A stretch of DNA of 34,093 bases from assembly GCA_031266335.1 (NCBI GenBank), contig JAISBF010000219.1:1-34093 (forward strand), written 5' to 3'. Shown in pieces: positions 23,783 to 32,483 of the stretch (within the stretch, counting starts at the first letter, position 1; each line of letters starts with the position of its first letter). Below the pieces are notes generated by a model. That model was not told the origin of the DNA, did no database searches, and saw nothing but the letters and a program-made list of their open reading frames with translations. The stretch comes from Verrucomicrobiales bacterium. Lineage in GTDB: Bacteria > Verrucomicrobiota > Verrucomicrobiia > Methylacidiphilales > JAAUTS01. The translations under genes were made by a program, and so were the position numbers.

Positions 23783-26011
23783 ATGAAAACATGCAAACAA
23801 ATCGGTAAATGGCGGATAATGGGCGCGGTACTGCTGACGTCGGGCGTTGGCGCGCTGGCGCAGACTTGGACTGGCGAAGGCGCTGACGGTAACTGGAGTA
23901 CCGTGGACAACTGGGACGCCGAGCCGACGTTCCCGGCGACGCTGACCTTCGACGGTAACAAGTATTTGACCAATAATAACAACGACTGGACGGCGGGTTC
24001 CATCGTCAGCGCCCTGACCTTCGCATCGACGGCGGGCGACTTCACCCTCAGCGGCAACGGCTGGAATCTCGCGGTCGGCGGCACCATCACCAACCTGGGC
24101 GATGGCACGCGGACGATTGGCACGGATATTTATCTGACCAGCAATCAGGCGGCCTACACTAATAAGGACAATAACTACATCACCAACACCGGCAACGGTT
24201 CTTACCTGGACGTGACTTCCGGGACGCTGGTGCTCGCGGGGAACCTCAGCGGCCCGGTGGGGGCCGGCTGGGGCTTCAACGGCAACGGCCAGGGCGGCTG
24301 GGTGAAGACCGGCGCCGGCACGCTGGTGTTGTCCGGCTCGAACACGTATCAGGGCGCCAGCATCATCGACGGCGGCCTGGTCATCGTCGGCAGCACCAAC
24401 GCGTTCGGCACCGGCGCGGCCATCGCCGACGGCAACGCCTATCAGTTGATGATTACCTCCGGCACGGTGGAGTTGAACGGTTTTGACACCACGCTCAAGG
24501 GCCTCCATCAGTTCACCTCGGACATGACCGGGCTTGGTCAGGCTGGCACCGCGTTGATTACCAACAGCGCGGAGCAGACGGTTAGTCTGACCTTCGCCGA
24601 CGGCAGCAATGTGTACGGTCTGGCTAGCGTTAAACTAAGCGGTAATCTTCATCTGAATATCAATAACAAGGGCATGGGCTCCGTCAATCTCAACGCCGCC
24701 AACGACTTCACCGGCGGTGTTACCCTTGCCAGCTATGCCGCCCCCACCTACAGCCTTTATACCGACACGGGACTCTGGTTGCAAAGCGTGGTCGTCGGTC
24801 TGGGCACCGGCGCCATTGAGTTTAACAACGGCGGGTTGCAGACGAATGGTGCTACCTCAAACAACCTGTCCCAAAACGTCACCGTCAGCGGCACCAATAA
24901 AATCAAAATCCAAAACATGAACCTCACCGTCAGCGGCACATGGACGGGTGACGGGTTGATGGCGTTTACCAACGGCTACTCGCCGGTGAATGAGTTTCAG
25001 GCCGACATGACCGGCTTCACCGGCACGCTGATTTTCGGTGCGCAAGGTAGTCACACGGTCAAGCTCAGCGGCACCAACGCCGACCTTTCCAACGCCACTT
25101 TCCAAGCCGCCAACAACCGTACCAATTGGGACGGCATCACCACCGTCAGCGCCAACGCCGCGCTGGTCAAGTTTGGCGATTTGAATTCATGGTTCGGCAA
25201 CGAGACCAACGGCTCTGCTTCCGCTGCCGTGTATTCCAACCCGTCGGGAGAACAAATCGTGTTGAATACCACCCTCAGCGGCGGCGCGACCTTTGAAGTC
25301 GGGCACCTTGGCAAAAACAGCACCTTCGGCGGCACCATCGTTGACGGCAGCGGCCCGGTCGCGCTGACCAAAGTCGGCGCCGGCACGTGGACGCTGACCG
25401 GCGGCAACACCTACAGTGGCACCACCACCGTCAGCGGCGGGGTGCTGTTGCTCAGCGGCACCGGCAGCATCAACGGCAGCAGCCGCATCGCCGTCAGCGG
25501 CGGCGAACTGGCGGTCAACTCGTCCGTGGCGCTGACCCCGATGATTGATGTCAACGCGGGCGGCGCGCTCAGCGGCAGCGGCGTCATCGACAGCGTGGTT
25601 TACTTCAACGCCGCCGACGCCACGGTGACAGGCGGCGGCTTTGGCACCGTCGGTGAGTTGACCTTCAGTGGGGAGCAAGTGTGGGACAGTTTCACTTACG
25701 TGTGGGATATTCTCGATACCTTGACATACGATAAACTAAGCTTCACCGACAACATCTATGGCTTGGAACTCATGAACGGATCCTATTACACGCTGACGGT
25801 GAACAATCCGAATGCGGTCGCGGTCGATCATTTGACCATCCTCAGCGGCTTGACTAGCGGCTTCGACGCGGACAATTGGAGCATCACCAGCGGCTATGAA
25901 CTGTCCCTCAACGGCACCAACCTCGTCTTAAACACCATCCCCGAACCCTCGACCTGGCTGTTGCTGGGCACCGGCGTCGCGCTGTTGGCGTGCCTGCGCC
26001 GGCGGCGGTAA
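23783..26011 (+). CDS. PEP-CTERM surface protein with beta-strand repeats (tandem copy 2)
   Basis: A 742-residue exported protein, a paralogue of the preceding gene. It has a signal peptide (MKTCKQIGKWRIMGAVLLTS, cleavage near ALAQTW), the opening WTGEGADGNWSTVDNW, beta-strand repeats (GAGTLVLSGSNTYQGASI, GAGTWTLTGGNTYSGTTTVSG), and the sorting signal IPEPSTWLLLGTGVALLAC followed by RRRR. GGAG lies eight bases before the ATG. The last 60 residues before the sorting signal (DADNWSITSGYELSLNGTN and neighbours) are closer to the gene at 5419 than to its tandem neighbour, so the gene looks mosaic. Expected to be sorted by an exosortase encoded elsewhere. Confidence 0.92.
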   Translation: MKTCKQIGKWRIMGAVLLTSGVGALAQTWTGEGADGNWSTVDNWDAEPTFPATLTFDGNKYLTNNNNDWTAGSIVSALTFASTAGDFTLSGNGWNLAVGGTITNLGDGTRTIGTDIYLTSNQAAYTNKDNNYITNTGNGSYLDVTSGTLVLAGNLSGPVGAGWGFNGNGQGGWVKTGAGTLVLSGSNTYQGASIIDGGLVIVGSTNAFGTGAAIADGNAYQLMITSGTVELNGFDTTLKGLHQFTSDMTGLGQAGTALITNSAEQTVSLTFADGSNVYGLASVKLSGNLHLNINNKGMGSVNLNAANDFTGGVTLASYAAPTYSLYTDTGLWLQSVVVGLGTGAIEFNNGGLQTNGATSNNLSQNVTVSGTNKIKIQNMNLTVSGTWTGDGLMAFTNGYSPVNEFQADMTGFTGTLIFGAQGSHTVKLSGTNADLSNATFQAANNRTNWDGITTVSANAALVKFGDLNSWFGNETNGSASAAVYSNPSGEQIVLNTTLSGGATFEVGHLGKNSTFGGTIVDGSGPVALTKVGAGTWTLTGGNTYSGTTTVSGGVLLLSGTGSINGSSRIAVSGGELAVNSSVALTPMIDVNAGGALSGSGVIDSVVYFNAADATVTGGGFGTVGELTFSGEQVWDSFTYVWDILDTLTYDKLSFTDNIYGLELMNGSYYTLTVNNPNAVAVDHLTILSGLTSGFDADNWSITSGYELSLNGTNLVLNTIPEPSTWLLLGTGVALLACLRRRR

Positions 26012-26018
26012 AAGAGCA

Positions 26019-26174
26019 CATTCAACGCAGAGGCGCGGAGACGCGGAGATTTTTTTTTACAGGGAGAACATGGAGTTCATGGAGGTTTTTAAAAAATAAT
26101 CTCAATGTTCTCCATGATCTCCCTGTAAAAAATTCTTTGTTCCTTTGCTCCTTTGTCCCTTTGCGTTAATGAAG
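26019..26174. repeat. Nested intergenic hairpin repeat
   Basis: Outer arms CATTCAACGCAGAGGCGCGG and TTTGTCCCTTTGCGTTAATG, inner arms TTTTTTTTACAGGGAGAACA and TCCATGATCTCCCTGTAAAA. It lies between the convergent PEP-CTERM and glycosidase genes and is one of the most complete copies, nearly the mirror image of 5263-5410. Confidence 0.87.
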
Positions 26175-26201
26175 CCATTTCCCGTTTACTTGCCGGTGGC
26201 A

Positions 26202-27974
26202 TCAGCACCGCTGAAATGGCAGTAGCCGCCGCAACGCCGCGTAATAATCCGCCGACGGCACCTCCGGCGCGGTGAACTGATTGCGCGCGGTCCGCAGCAC
26301 ATTGCCAACCTGGTACGACGCACCGCACTCGTGCGCGGAGAGCAGCGTGCGTTCGAGGTTCTCGACGAAATTCGGCAGATCGTACGCCACGGGACAGCCC
26401 GGCGTGGTATGCCGCAGCATCCGCGCCCGCTCCTCGTGCTGCAGGTAGTTTGTCCCGGCCACGTCGAATGTGCGATTGATGTCGATGTACTCCGCCAGCC
26501 AAAAATGGCCCGCGCAGCCGACGTGGATGCCGTCCGGCTTATGGCGCTTCAGCTCCGTGTAGAAAAGCCGCGACAACTGCACGAAATAATTTTCTTCGCC
26601 GCGCCACGCTGGGTCGGCCGGCGGGCTTTCCGGATGCACCTTGTCCGCGAGAAAATCAGTCTTCACGCCATCGAGGTCACAGCAGCCCGGGTCGGACGAA
26701 AAAAGGAAATGGAACAACTTGCGCAGGTACTCCTGCGTCGCGGGCAGCGAGTAATCCCGCGTACGCGCGCCATGGCGGTTCAGCTTGCCGCCACCGGCCA
26801 GCTCGGTGGGGGTCACCTCCACATCCTTCCAGATCTCGGCCCAGCTCCACCACACGACGACCTTGAAACCTTGGGCATGCAGCTCATCCACCAGCCCGCG
26901 CATGTTGGGAAAACGCTCCGGATGCGGCTCATACTGCCCCGTGCCCACGGCCCATCCCGCATCAATCAGGATCGTGCGGAACGGCAGCTTCTCCCGCTGG
27001 ATCACCTTCACCGCGTCGCGCACGAATTGCTCCGTCAGAATCGTCACCGACTTCGGTGCCGCCGCATCGACGTTCGCCTGGTCCTTCAATTCCACCGGCA
27101 CCACCGTGCGGCTCAGGTAAACCTGGTCGATCCACGTGCAGTAAACCGGCTCGCGCCACCACGCCTCGCGCGCCTTGTGCGTGGGATTCTGAATCTGCCC
27201 GCCCTCGATCAGCATGCGCGCGAAGACGTCGAGCATCCTTTCGACCGTCGTGTCATGACGGCTGAAGAAGCGGAAGCGCGGCGACACAAACTCCTCGCCC
27301 GCCGCCAGCGGCTGCCCGTGCGGCTGGTCGCCGTAGTCGAGGTGCCACCGCTGCACTTTCTTCTCGGCGACCTCGAGGTACATGCCGTAAGCCCGCGGCA
27401 GCTCAAATGCCGTCAGGCAAAAGAGAAACCGGATCTTGCGAAACAGCAGCAGCGTCGGGTGCGGCGCGAACTGCCAGTCGGTCGAATACGTGTCGGTCTT
27501 GAAGCCCGGCCCCGATTCCGCCAGCAATTCCGGCCACGTCGCCGGCGTGTGATGGCGGTTGCGGTAATTGATCACGTCATAACAATCCAGCGCCGTCCCG
27601 CGCGGGAAAAACTCGATCGCGTTGAGTTGTGTCGCCGCGCGGGTGCGGAAGCGGCACGAGAACTCGAAAGCGTCCTCGCCGGGCCGCGCCTCGATTAACA
27701 CCGAAAAAGATTCGAGTCCCGCGCGCTGAAAGTGGAGTTCGAGCCGCTCCGGCCCGGCTTGTGCCGCGCGCGTGAAACAAAGCTCGCCCCGCGCGCCGTC
27801 AAGCTCCGGAGCGAACAGTCCGGGCGCAGGGGTTTGGATGACACGCTGCCCGGTCTGATTGTCGATCAGCGCGAGGACCCCGTCGGGGCTGGTTTGCAGT
27901 GTTAGGGATGGAGTGTGGAGAGCGCAGGCCGATAAGGTATTCATGGATGCGGTCGGCAACTTAAGCTGACTCAT
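26202..27974 (-). CDS. TIM-barrel glycoside hydrolase (GH36/GH31-like)
   Basis: A 590-residue protein with an N-terminal beta-sandwich (residues about 1-250) and a C-terminal TIM barrel. The barrel shows FRTILIDAGWAVGTGQYEPH, KVVVWWSWAEIW and CCDLDGVKTDFLADK, in which the K-x-D motif (Asp about 440) is placed like the nucleophile of clan GH-D alpha-galactosidases; ICVGCAG-like GIHVGCAGHFWLAEYID follows. I infer an alpha-galactosidase or related alpha-glycosidase. No signal peptide is visible from ATG 27974 (MSQLKLPTAS), so it is probably cytoplasmic; the frame opens at 28064 but the extra part includes hairpin-repeat sequence. An ATG at 27944 is also possible. No GTCAGCG heptamer occurs in this gene, which is unusual for the window. 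Confidence 0.78.
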   Translation of the reverse strand: MSQLKLPTASMNTLSACALHTPSLTLQTSPDGVLALIDNQTGQRVIQTPAPGLFAPELDGARGELCFTRAAQAGPERLELHFQRAGLESFSVLIEARPGEDAFEFSCRFRTRAATQLNAIEFFPRGTALDCYDVINYRNRHHTPATWPELLAESGPGFKTDTYSTDWQFAPHPTLLLFRKIRFLFCLTAFELPRAYGMYLEVAEKKVQRWHLDYGDQPHGQPLAAGEEFVSPRFRFFSRHDTTVERMLDVFARMLIEGGQIQNPTHKAREAWWREPVYCTWIDQVYLSRTVVPVELKDQANVDAAAPKSVTILTEQFVRDAVKVIQREKLPFRTILIDAGWAVGTGQYEPHPERFPNMRGLVDELHAQGFKVVVWWSWAEIWKDVEVTPTELAGGGKLNRHGARTRDYSLPATQEYLRKLFHFLFSSDPGCCDLDGVKTDFLADKVHPESPPADPAWRGEENYFVQLSRLFYTELKRHKPDGIHVGCAGHFWLAEYIDINRTFDVAGTNYLQHEERARMLRHTTPGCPVAYDLPNFVENLERTLLSAHECGASYQVGNVLRTARNQFTAPEVPSADYYAALRRLLPFQRC

Positions 27975-28042
27975 TGTCCAATCACAAGAAGTATTTTTTA
28001 AATAGCGCTCATTTTTCCGTTTGCAATTTGCGGATTTGAGAG

Positions 28043-28214
28043 CTTCATTAACGCAAAGGCGCAAAGGGACAAAGGCGCGAAGGATTTTTTACAAAGAGCT
28101 CATAGAGTTATTGGAGAAAGGTTAGCGGCAAGCAACAGTCCCCTCAAATTCCTCCATGTTCTCTTTGTAAAAAATCTTCGCGCCTTTGTCCCTTTGTTCC
28201 TTTGCGTTAATGTA
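28043..28214. repeat. Nested intergenic hairpin repeat
   Basis: Outer arms CTTCATTAACGCAAAGGCGC and TTTGTTCCTTTGCGTTAATG, inner arms TTTTTTACAAAGAGCTCATA and CCATGTTCTCTTTGTAAAAA. It lies between the divergent glycosidase and URO-D-like genes, where their promoters must also be. The sequence GTTTGCAATTTGC occurs on both sides. Confidence 0.87.
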
Positions 28215-28274
28215 GCTGAAGCTAATTTTTCCATTTGCAATTTGCCGGTTTGGGTTTTAACTCCTGTCTCAACT

Positions 28275-29384
28275 ATGACTTCAATGACTTCACGCGAGCG
28301 TGTGTTAACCGCCTTGTCCCATCGTCAGCCTGACCGGGTGCCATTCGCGCTCGGGTTCGGGCCGACGGGTGAGTTGGCGGTGACGTTGGAACAATATTGC
28401 GCCGCGCAAGGCGTCCACTGGCAGCGGCTCGCCGCCGCCGTGGTTGACAAAATCATCGTGCATACGCCGTATTGCGGCCCGCTGACGGTGACGGATCCGA
28501 ACTTGAGCACGGAGCTGTTCGGCATCAAGACCAAGACCGCCGATTATGGCGGCGGGCGCTACGAGGAGTTTACCGATTTCCCGCTGGCCGGCGTGCAGGA
28601 CGCGGCGGAGTTGGAACAATATCCGTGGCCCGACCCGACGCAGTTTGACTATCCGGGGCTGCGCGAGGTTATTTTGCGCGACAATCCCCGGCGCGAGAAG
28701 GCCGTGCAGATTTGGGGCGGCGACCCGTTTGAGTTGTACACGTGGATGACCGGCATCGAGGAAACGATGATGAACCTCGCCGCCGAGCCGGACCTGGCGC
28801 GGACGGCGCTGACGTTCATCACGGATTTTCTCGTGGCGAAACTGGAGCGCGTGCTGGCCGCTGCCGGTGACCTGCTCGATATTATCTTCATCGGCGACGA
28901 CCTCGGCGGGCAGACCGGCTTGCTGTTTTCGCGCGAAACTTACCGCGATGTTATTCAGCCGTCGCACCGCCGGCTGGCGCTGACGGTAAAAAAACTGGCG
29001 CCGCACGCGAAGGTCATGTTTCACACTGACGGCGCGGTGTTCGATGTCGTGCCGGACTTGCTCGACGCGGGCGTGGACATTCTGGAAGCCGTGCAAACCG
29101 ACGCGGCGGGCATGGAGCCGGAGCGGTTGAAAGCCGCTTACGGTGACCGCCTGAGTTTTCACGGCGGCATCAGCGTCCAGCACTTGCTGCCGCACGGCGA
29201 CCCGCTGACCGTCAGCCGTGAATGTCAGCGACTGGTGGAAATTTTCGGCGCTGACGGTGGCTACATCGCCGCGCCGGCGCACGCCATCCAAGTCGGCACG
29301 CCGCCGGAAAATGTGTTCGCCATGCTGCGCGCCGTGCTGGGCGAGGGGGTGTTTGAGCGCTGCCTGGCTGTGGCGCGGGGTTAG
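28275..29384 (+). CDS. Uroporphyrinogen decarboxylase-family protein (methyltransferase-like)
   Basis: A 369-residue protein of the URO-D superfamily. Family segments are TSRERVLTALSHRQPDRVPF at the N-terminus, IFIGDDLGGQTGLLFS, HTDGAVFDVVPDLLDAGVDI and LSFHGGISVQHLL. The set resembles the MtaA/CmuA-type methyltransferase branch rather than true HemE, which is involved in haem synthesis. Function in these bacteria is not established. ATG 28275 (or 28284) is chosen because the upstream part of the frame comes from hairpin-repeat DNA. It is convergent with the sulfatase gene. Confidence 0.85.
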   Translation: MTSMTSRERVLTALSHRQPDRVPFALGFGPTGELAVTLEQYCAAQGVHWQRLAAAVVDKIIVHTPYCGPLTVTDPNLSTELFGIKTKTADYGGGRYEEFTDFPLAGVQDAAELEQYPWPDPTQFDYPGLREVILRDNPRREKAVQIWGGDPFELYTWMTGIEETMMNLAAEPDLARTALTFITDFLVAKLERVLAAAGDLLDIIFIGDDLGGQTGLLFSRETYRDVIQPSHRRLALTVKKLAPHAKVMFHTDGAVFDVVPDLLDAGVDILEAVQTDAAGMEPERLKAAYGDRLSFHGGISVQHLLPHGDPLTVSRECQRLVEIFGADGGYIAAPAHAIQVGTPPENVFAMLRAVLGEGVFERCLAVARG

Positions 29385-29390
29385 GGAAGA

Positions 29391-29482
29391 AGTTTTTTGA
29401 GTTTATTAAGTTTTTTAGGTTTTTGAGTTACGCGGTACCGCGCCAACTTAAAAAACTCAATCAACCAAAAAAACTTAAAAAA
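29391..29482. terminator. Inverted repeat between convergent genes
   Basis: A-T-rich arms (TTTTTTGAGTTTATTAAGTT region and AACTTAAAAAACTCAATCAA region) around GCGGTACCGC. It fills the gap between the stops of the URO-D-like and sulfatase genes and could terminate transcription from both sides. It is a different family from the other hairpins. Confidence 0.65.
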
Positions 29483-30961
29483 CTAATCTTCCGCCCGCCG
29501 GATTTTCTCCAGCTCGGCCTTCAACTCCCTGGCGCGGTCCGGGTATTGCTCGACGACATTGTTTTTCTGTCCGGGGTCGGTGGATAAATCGTAAAGCTGG
29601 GTGGGCAATGTCTTGATATTGGTCATCGTGGCGCCGCCGCTGCCGGCGTGGTCGAGGTAAACCCACTGGCCCTTGCGCAGGCCCAGCACTTGGTTCCACG
29701 GGTTGAGCACGACGGTGTCGCGTCCGGCGGCGTCCGCGCGGCCCAGCAGCAGCGGCGCCAGGTTTTCGCTGTCGCGCGCTGACGGTGGTGTTGGTTGGGC
29801 CAGCAGCCCGGCGAGACTGGCGTGGAGGTCCACGATGCAGAACAACTGGTCGGTTTGCGCGCCGGGCGGGATGTGGCCGGGCCAGTTGACCATCAGCGGC
29901 ACCCGGTGGCCGCCTTCCCAGTTGGTGGTTTTTTCGCCGAAAAATTCCCCCGCGCTCGTGTGGCCGCTCTGGCGCGTGCCGCCTTGGCGCGGGCCGTTGT
30001 CGCTGACGAAGATGATCATGGTGTGCTCGCGCAATTGCAACTCGTCCAGCGCGCGCACCACTTGGCCGACGGAGTCGTCCAGTTGCGCGATGTAGTCCTC
30101 GTAAGCGCCCAGGCCGGTCCGGCCGGCAAATTCCTGCGCCGGCGTAATCGGCTCATGGACAGCGGTGGACGCCCAGTACAGGAAGAACGGTTTGGCGGCC
30201 GGTTGCGCCGCGTAAGTTTTGAGATAGTCAATCACCTTGTCGCGCTGCGTCGTCTCCACTTTGCGGTCATCCCAATCCGCGGCCGCCATGCCGGGGATAT
30301 GACCGTAGGGCGACGGGGAAAAGACCGTGCGCATCCCTGTCGGTTGTGCGGCCACGCGGTCGTTTTCAAGGTACGTGTAGGGCGGATAATTGACGACATC
30401 CTCGCCGTAATAATAATCAAAGCCGTACTCCAGCGGGCCGCCGGTGATTTTGCCGGCGTAATCGATGCGTTGCGCGATGCTGGCGTAATTGTCACCGTCA
30501 GCGCGCACCGGGCGACCGTCAGTGGTCGGCCAATTCCAGCCCAGGTGCCACTTGCCGATGCAGGCGGTCTGGTAGCCGGCCGCGCGCATGGTCAGCGCCA
30601 GCGTCGGGGTGCCCGGCGCCATGACCGGCGGGTCGTAAGGCCGCAGCACGCCGTGCTTCAGCGGGCCGCGCCACGCATAGCGGCCGGTGAGCATGGCGTA
30701 GCGCGTCGGCGTGCTGATGGAGGCGGGGGCGTAGGCCGCGCGCAATTGGTTGCCGCCGGCGGCCAGCCGGTCGAGATTGGGCGTGGGCACCTTGGACTGC
30801 GGATTATAACAGGCGATATCGCCGTAACCCAAATCGTCCACCAGAATCAGCAGGATGTTAGGCCGCGGCGCCGGCTCGGCGGCGCGCGCCGCCGGCAGCA
30901 GCAAATGCCACAGGTTCAACAGCAGCGCGCCCAGGAGATTTTTTTGCGAAATTGCTTTCAT
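29483..30961 (-). CDS. Exported sulfatase, serine-type
   Basis: A 492-residue sulfatase that would remove sulfate esters from glycans outside the cytoplasm. It has a Sec signal peptide (MKAISQKNLLGALLLNLWHL, cleavage after ARA), the metal-binding start NILLILVDDLGYGD (Asp 42-43), and the modification site at residues 83-87, S-T-P-T-R followed by YAMLTGRY. The residue to be turned into formylglycine is Ser83 (codon at 30713-30715), not Cys, so it needs an anaerobic-type radical-SAM maturase. Such a gene starts divergently 62 bp away. Other family segments are GKWHLGWNWPTTDGRP and IIFVSDNGPRQGG. Length is normal for the family. Confidence 0.93.
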   Translation of the reverse strand: MKAISQKNLLGALLLNLWHLLLPAARAAEPAPRPNILLILVDDLGYGDIACYNPQSKVPTPNLDRLAAGGNQLRAAYAPASISTPTRYAMLTGRYAWRGPLKHGVLRPYDPPVMAPGTPTLALTMRAAGYQTACIGKWHLGWNWPTTDGRPVRADGDNYASIAQRIDYAGKITGGPLEYGFDYYYGEDVVNYPPYTYLENDRVAAQPTGMRTVFSPSPYGHIPGMAAADWDDRKVETTQRDKVIDYLKTYAAQPAAKPFFLYWASTAVHEPITPAQEFAGRTGLGAYEDYIAQLDDSVGQVVRALDELQLREHTMIIFVSDNGPRQGGTRQSGHTSAGEFFGEKTTNWEGGHRVPLMVNWPGHIPPGAQTDQLFCIVDLHASLAGLLAQPTPPSARDSENLAPLLLGRADAAGRDTVVLNPWNQVLGLRKGQWVYLDHAGSGGATMTNIKTLPTQLYDLSTDPGQKNNVVEQYPDRARELKAELEKIRRAED

Positions 30962-31022
30962 CGGTTGCGCGGCATGTTATCACGTTGCGGATAAAAGCCA
31001 TGACTTTTTGACGGAAATAATT

Positions 31023-32198
31023 ATGGGTGGAGTTGCGGCATTCAATGTGGTGGCCAAGCCGATTGGCGCGGCGTGCAATGTGCATTGCGCGTATTGTTTT
31101 TATGCCGAGAAGGCGCGGCTGTTCCCCGCCGGCGAGAACTGCAAGATGCCGGACGAAATTCTGGAACTTTACATCCGCCGGTTTATCACGGAACAGGACG
31201 CGCCGGAAGTGGATTTCGTCTGGCAGGGCGGCGAGCCGACCTTGCGCGGGCTTGATTTTTTCCGGCGCGCGGTGGCCTTGCAGCGCCGCCACGCCGGCGG
31301 CAAGGTGATCCGCAACGCGCTGCAAACCAACGGCACGCTGCTGGACGACGCCTGGGGCGATTTTTTGGCCGAGCACCGCTTCCTGGTCGGCGTCAGCATT
31401 GACGGCCCGGAGCCGTTGCACGACCGGCACCGTCAGCGGCGCGACGGCGGCGGCACCTGGGCGTCGGCGTTGCGCGGCCTGCGCGTGCTGCGTCGGCACG
31501 GGGTCGAGTTTAACACGCTGACGGTGGTACACCGCGACAACGCCCGGCGCCCGCTGGAGGTGTACCGGTTCCTGCGCGACCTTGGCTCGACCTTCATGCA
31601 ATTCTTGCCGCTGGTCGAGCGGTCGCCCGGCGCGCCGTCACGGTCAGCGGGCTGGCGGCTGGCGATGCCGCCCGCTGACGATGCCGGCGGCGATGTCACC
31701 GAGTGGAGTGTCGCGCCGGCCGACTACGGCGCGTTTTTATGCGCGATTTTTGACGAGTGGCTGCGACACGACCTGGGGCGGGTGTTCGTGCAAATTTTCG
31801 AGAGCGCGCTGGCGAATTACCTGCGCCTGGCCCCCGGCCTGTGCGTCTTCGCGCCGACCTGCGGCGCGGCGCTGGCGCTGGAGCATAACGGCGACGTGTA
31901 CTCGTGCGACCATTACGTTTATCCGCGTTACCGGCTCGGCAACATCCGCGAAACCGCGCTGCGGGAAATGGCCGGCAGTCATCGGCAGCGCCAGTTCGGG
32001 CAGGCCAAGGCGGCCGAATTGCCGGCGTACTGCCGGCGTTGCGACGTGGCGTTTCTCTGCCACGGCGAGTGCCCGAAACATCGCTTCCGGCTGACCCCGG
32101 ACGGCGAGCCGGGCTTGAATTATCTGTGCCCGGCCTACCAGACCTTCTTCCGTCACAGCCTGCCGGTCTTGCGCCGCATGGCGGAGGATTGGGGTTAA
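31023..32198 (+). CDS. Anaerobic sulfatase maturase (radical SAM/SPASM)
   Basis: A 391-residue radical-SAM enzyme that oxidises the Ser or Cys of sulfatases to formylglycine in the cytoplasm. The cluster motif CNVHCAYC gives Cys 18, 22 and 25. WQGGEPTLRG and NALQTNGTLLDD follow as SAM-binding segments, and the C-terminal SPASM cysteines are in CVFAPTCGAALALEHNGD, YSCDHYVYP, CRRCDVAFLCHGECPKHR and YLCPAY. Length and pattern match anSME. ATG 31023 is chosen at the domain start; the frame opens at 30855 inside the sulfatase. The short divergent spacer suggests joint control with the sulfatase. Confidence 0.93.
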   Translation: MGGVAAFNVVAKPIGAACNVHCAYCFYAEKARLFPAGENCKMPDEILELYIRRFITEQDAPEVDFVWQGGEPTLRGLDFFRRAVALQRRHAGGKVIRNALQTNGTLLDDAWGDFLAEHRFLVGVSIDGPEPLHDRHRQRRDGGGTWASALRGLRVLRRHGVEFNTLTVVHRDNARRPLEVYRFLRDLGSTFMQFLPLVERSPGAPSRSAGWRLAMPPADDAGGDVTEWSVAPADYGAFLCAIFDEWLRHDLGRVFVQIFESALANYLRLAPGLCVFAPTCGAALALEHNGDVYSCDHYVYPRYRLGNIRETALREMAGSHRQRQFGQAKAAELPAYCRRCDVAFLCHGECPKHRFRLTPDGEPGLNYLCPAYQTFFRHSLPVLRRMAEDWG

Positions 32199-32480
32199 CC
32201 GCGGAGGCGCGGAGACGCGGAGGTTTTTTACAGGGAGTTCATGGAGAACATGAAGGGTTAGCTGCATTAACGCAAAGACGCAAAGGAACAAAGGCGCGAA
32301 GGTTTTTTGAATTTTTTACAAAGAGGACATGGAGTTATTGGAGAAAGGTTAGCTGCAATTAACAGCCTCCTCCAATTCCTCCATGTGCTCTTTGTAAAAA
32401 AATTCTTCGCGCCTTTGTGTCTTTGCGTCTTTGCGTTAATGAAGCTGCGTCTTTGTGTTAATGAAGCTGCGTCTTTGCGT
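32199..32480. repeat. Composite of nested intergenic hairpin repeats
   Basis: Contains CCGCGGAGGCGCGGAGACGC, then an ACAGGGAGTTCATGGAG half, then a full AACGCAAAGACGCAAAGGAA element with inner arms TTTTTTACAAAGAGGACATG and CCATGTGCTCTTTGTAAAAA. The tail repeats TAATGAAGCTGCGTCTTTG two more times in tandem. Several insertion or duplication events seem stacked here. Confidence 0.85.
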
Positions 32481-32483
32481 TCA

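Noticed and set aside
26331-27698. Plus-strand open frame of 455 codons
   Set aside because: Antisense to the glycosidase gene, Arg/His/Leu-rich, without any domain.
28305-29291. Minus-strand open frame of 328 codons
   Set aside because: Antisense to the URO-D-family gene, which has clear domain motifs.
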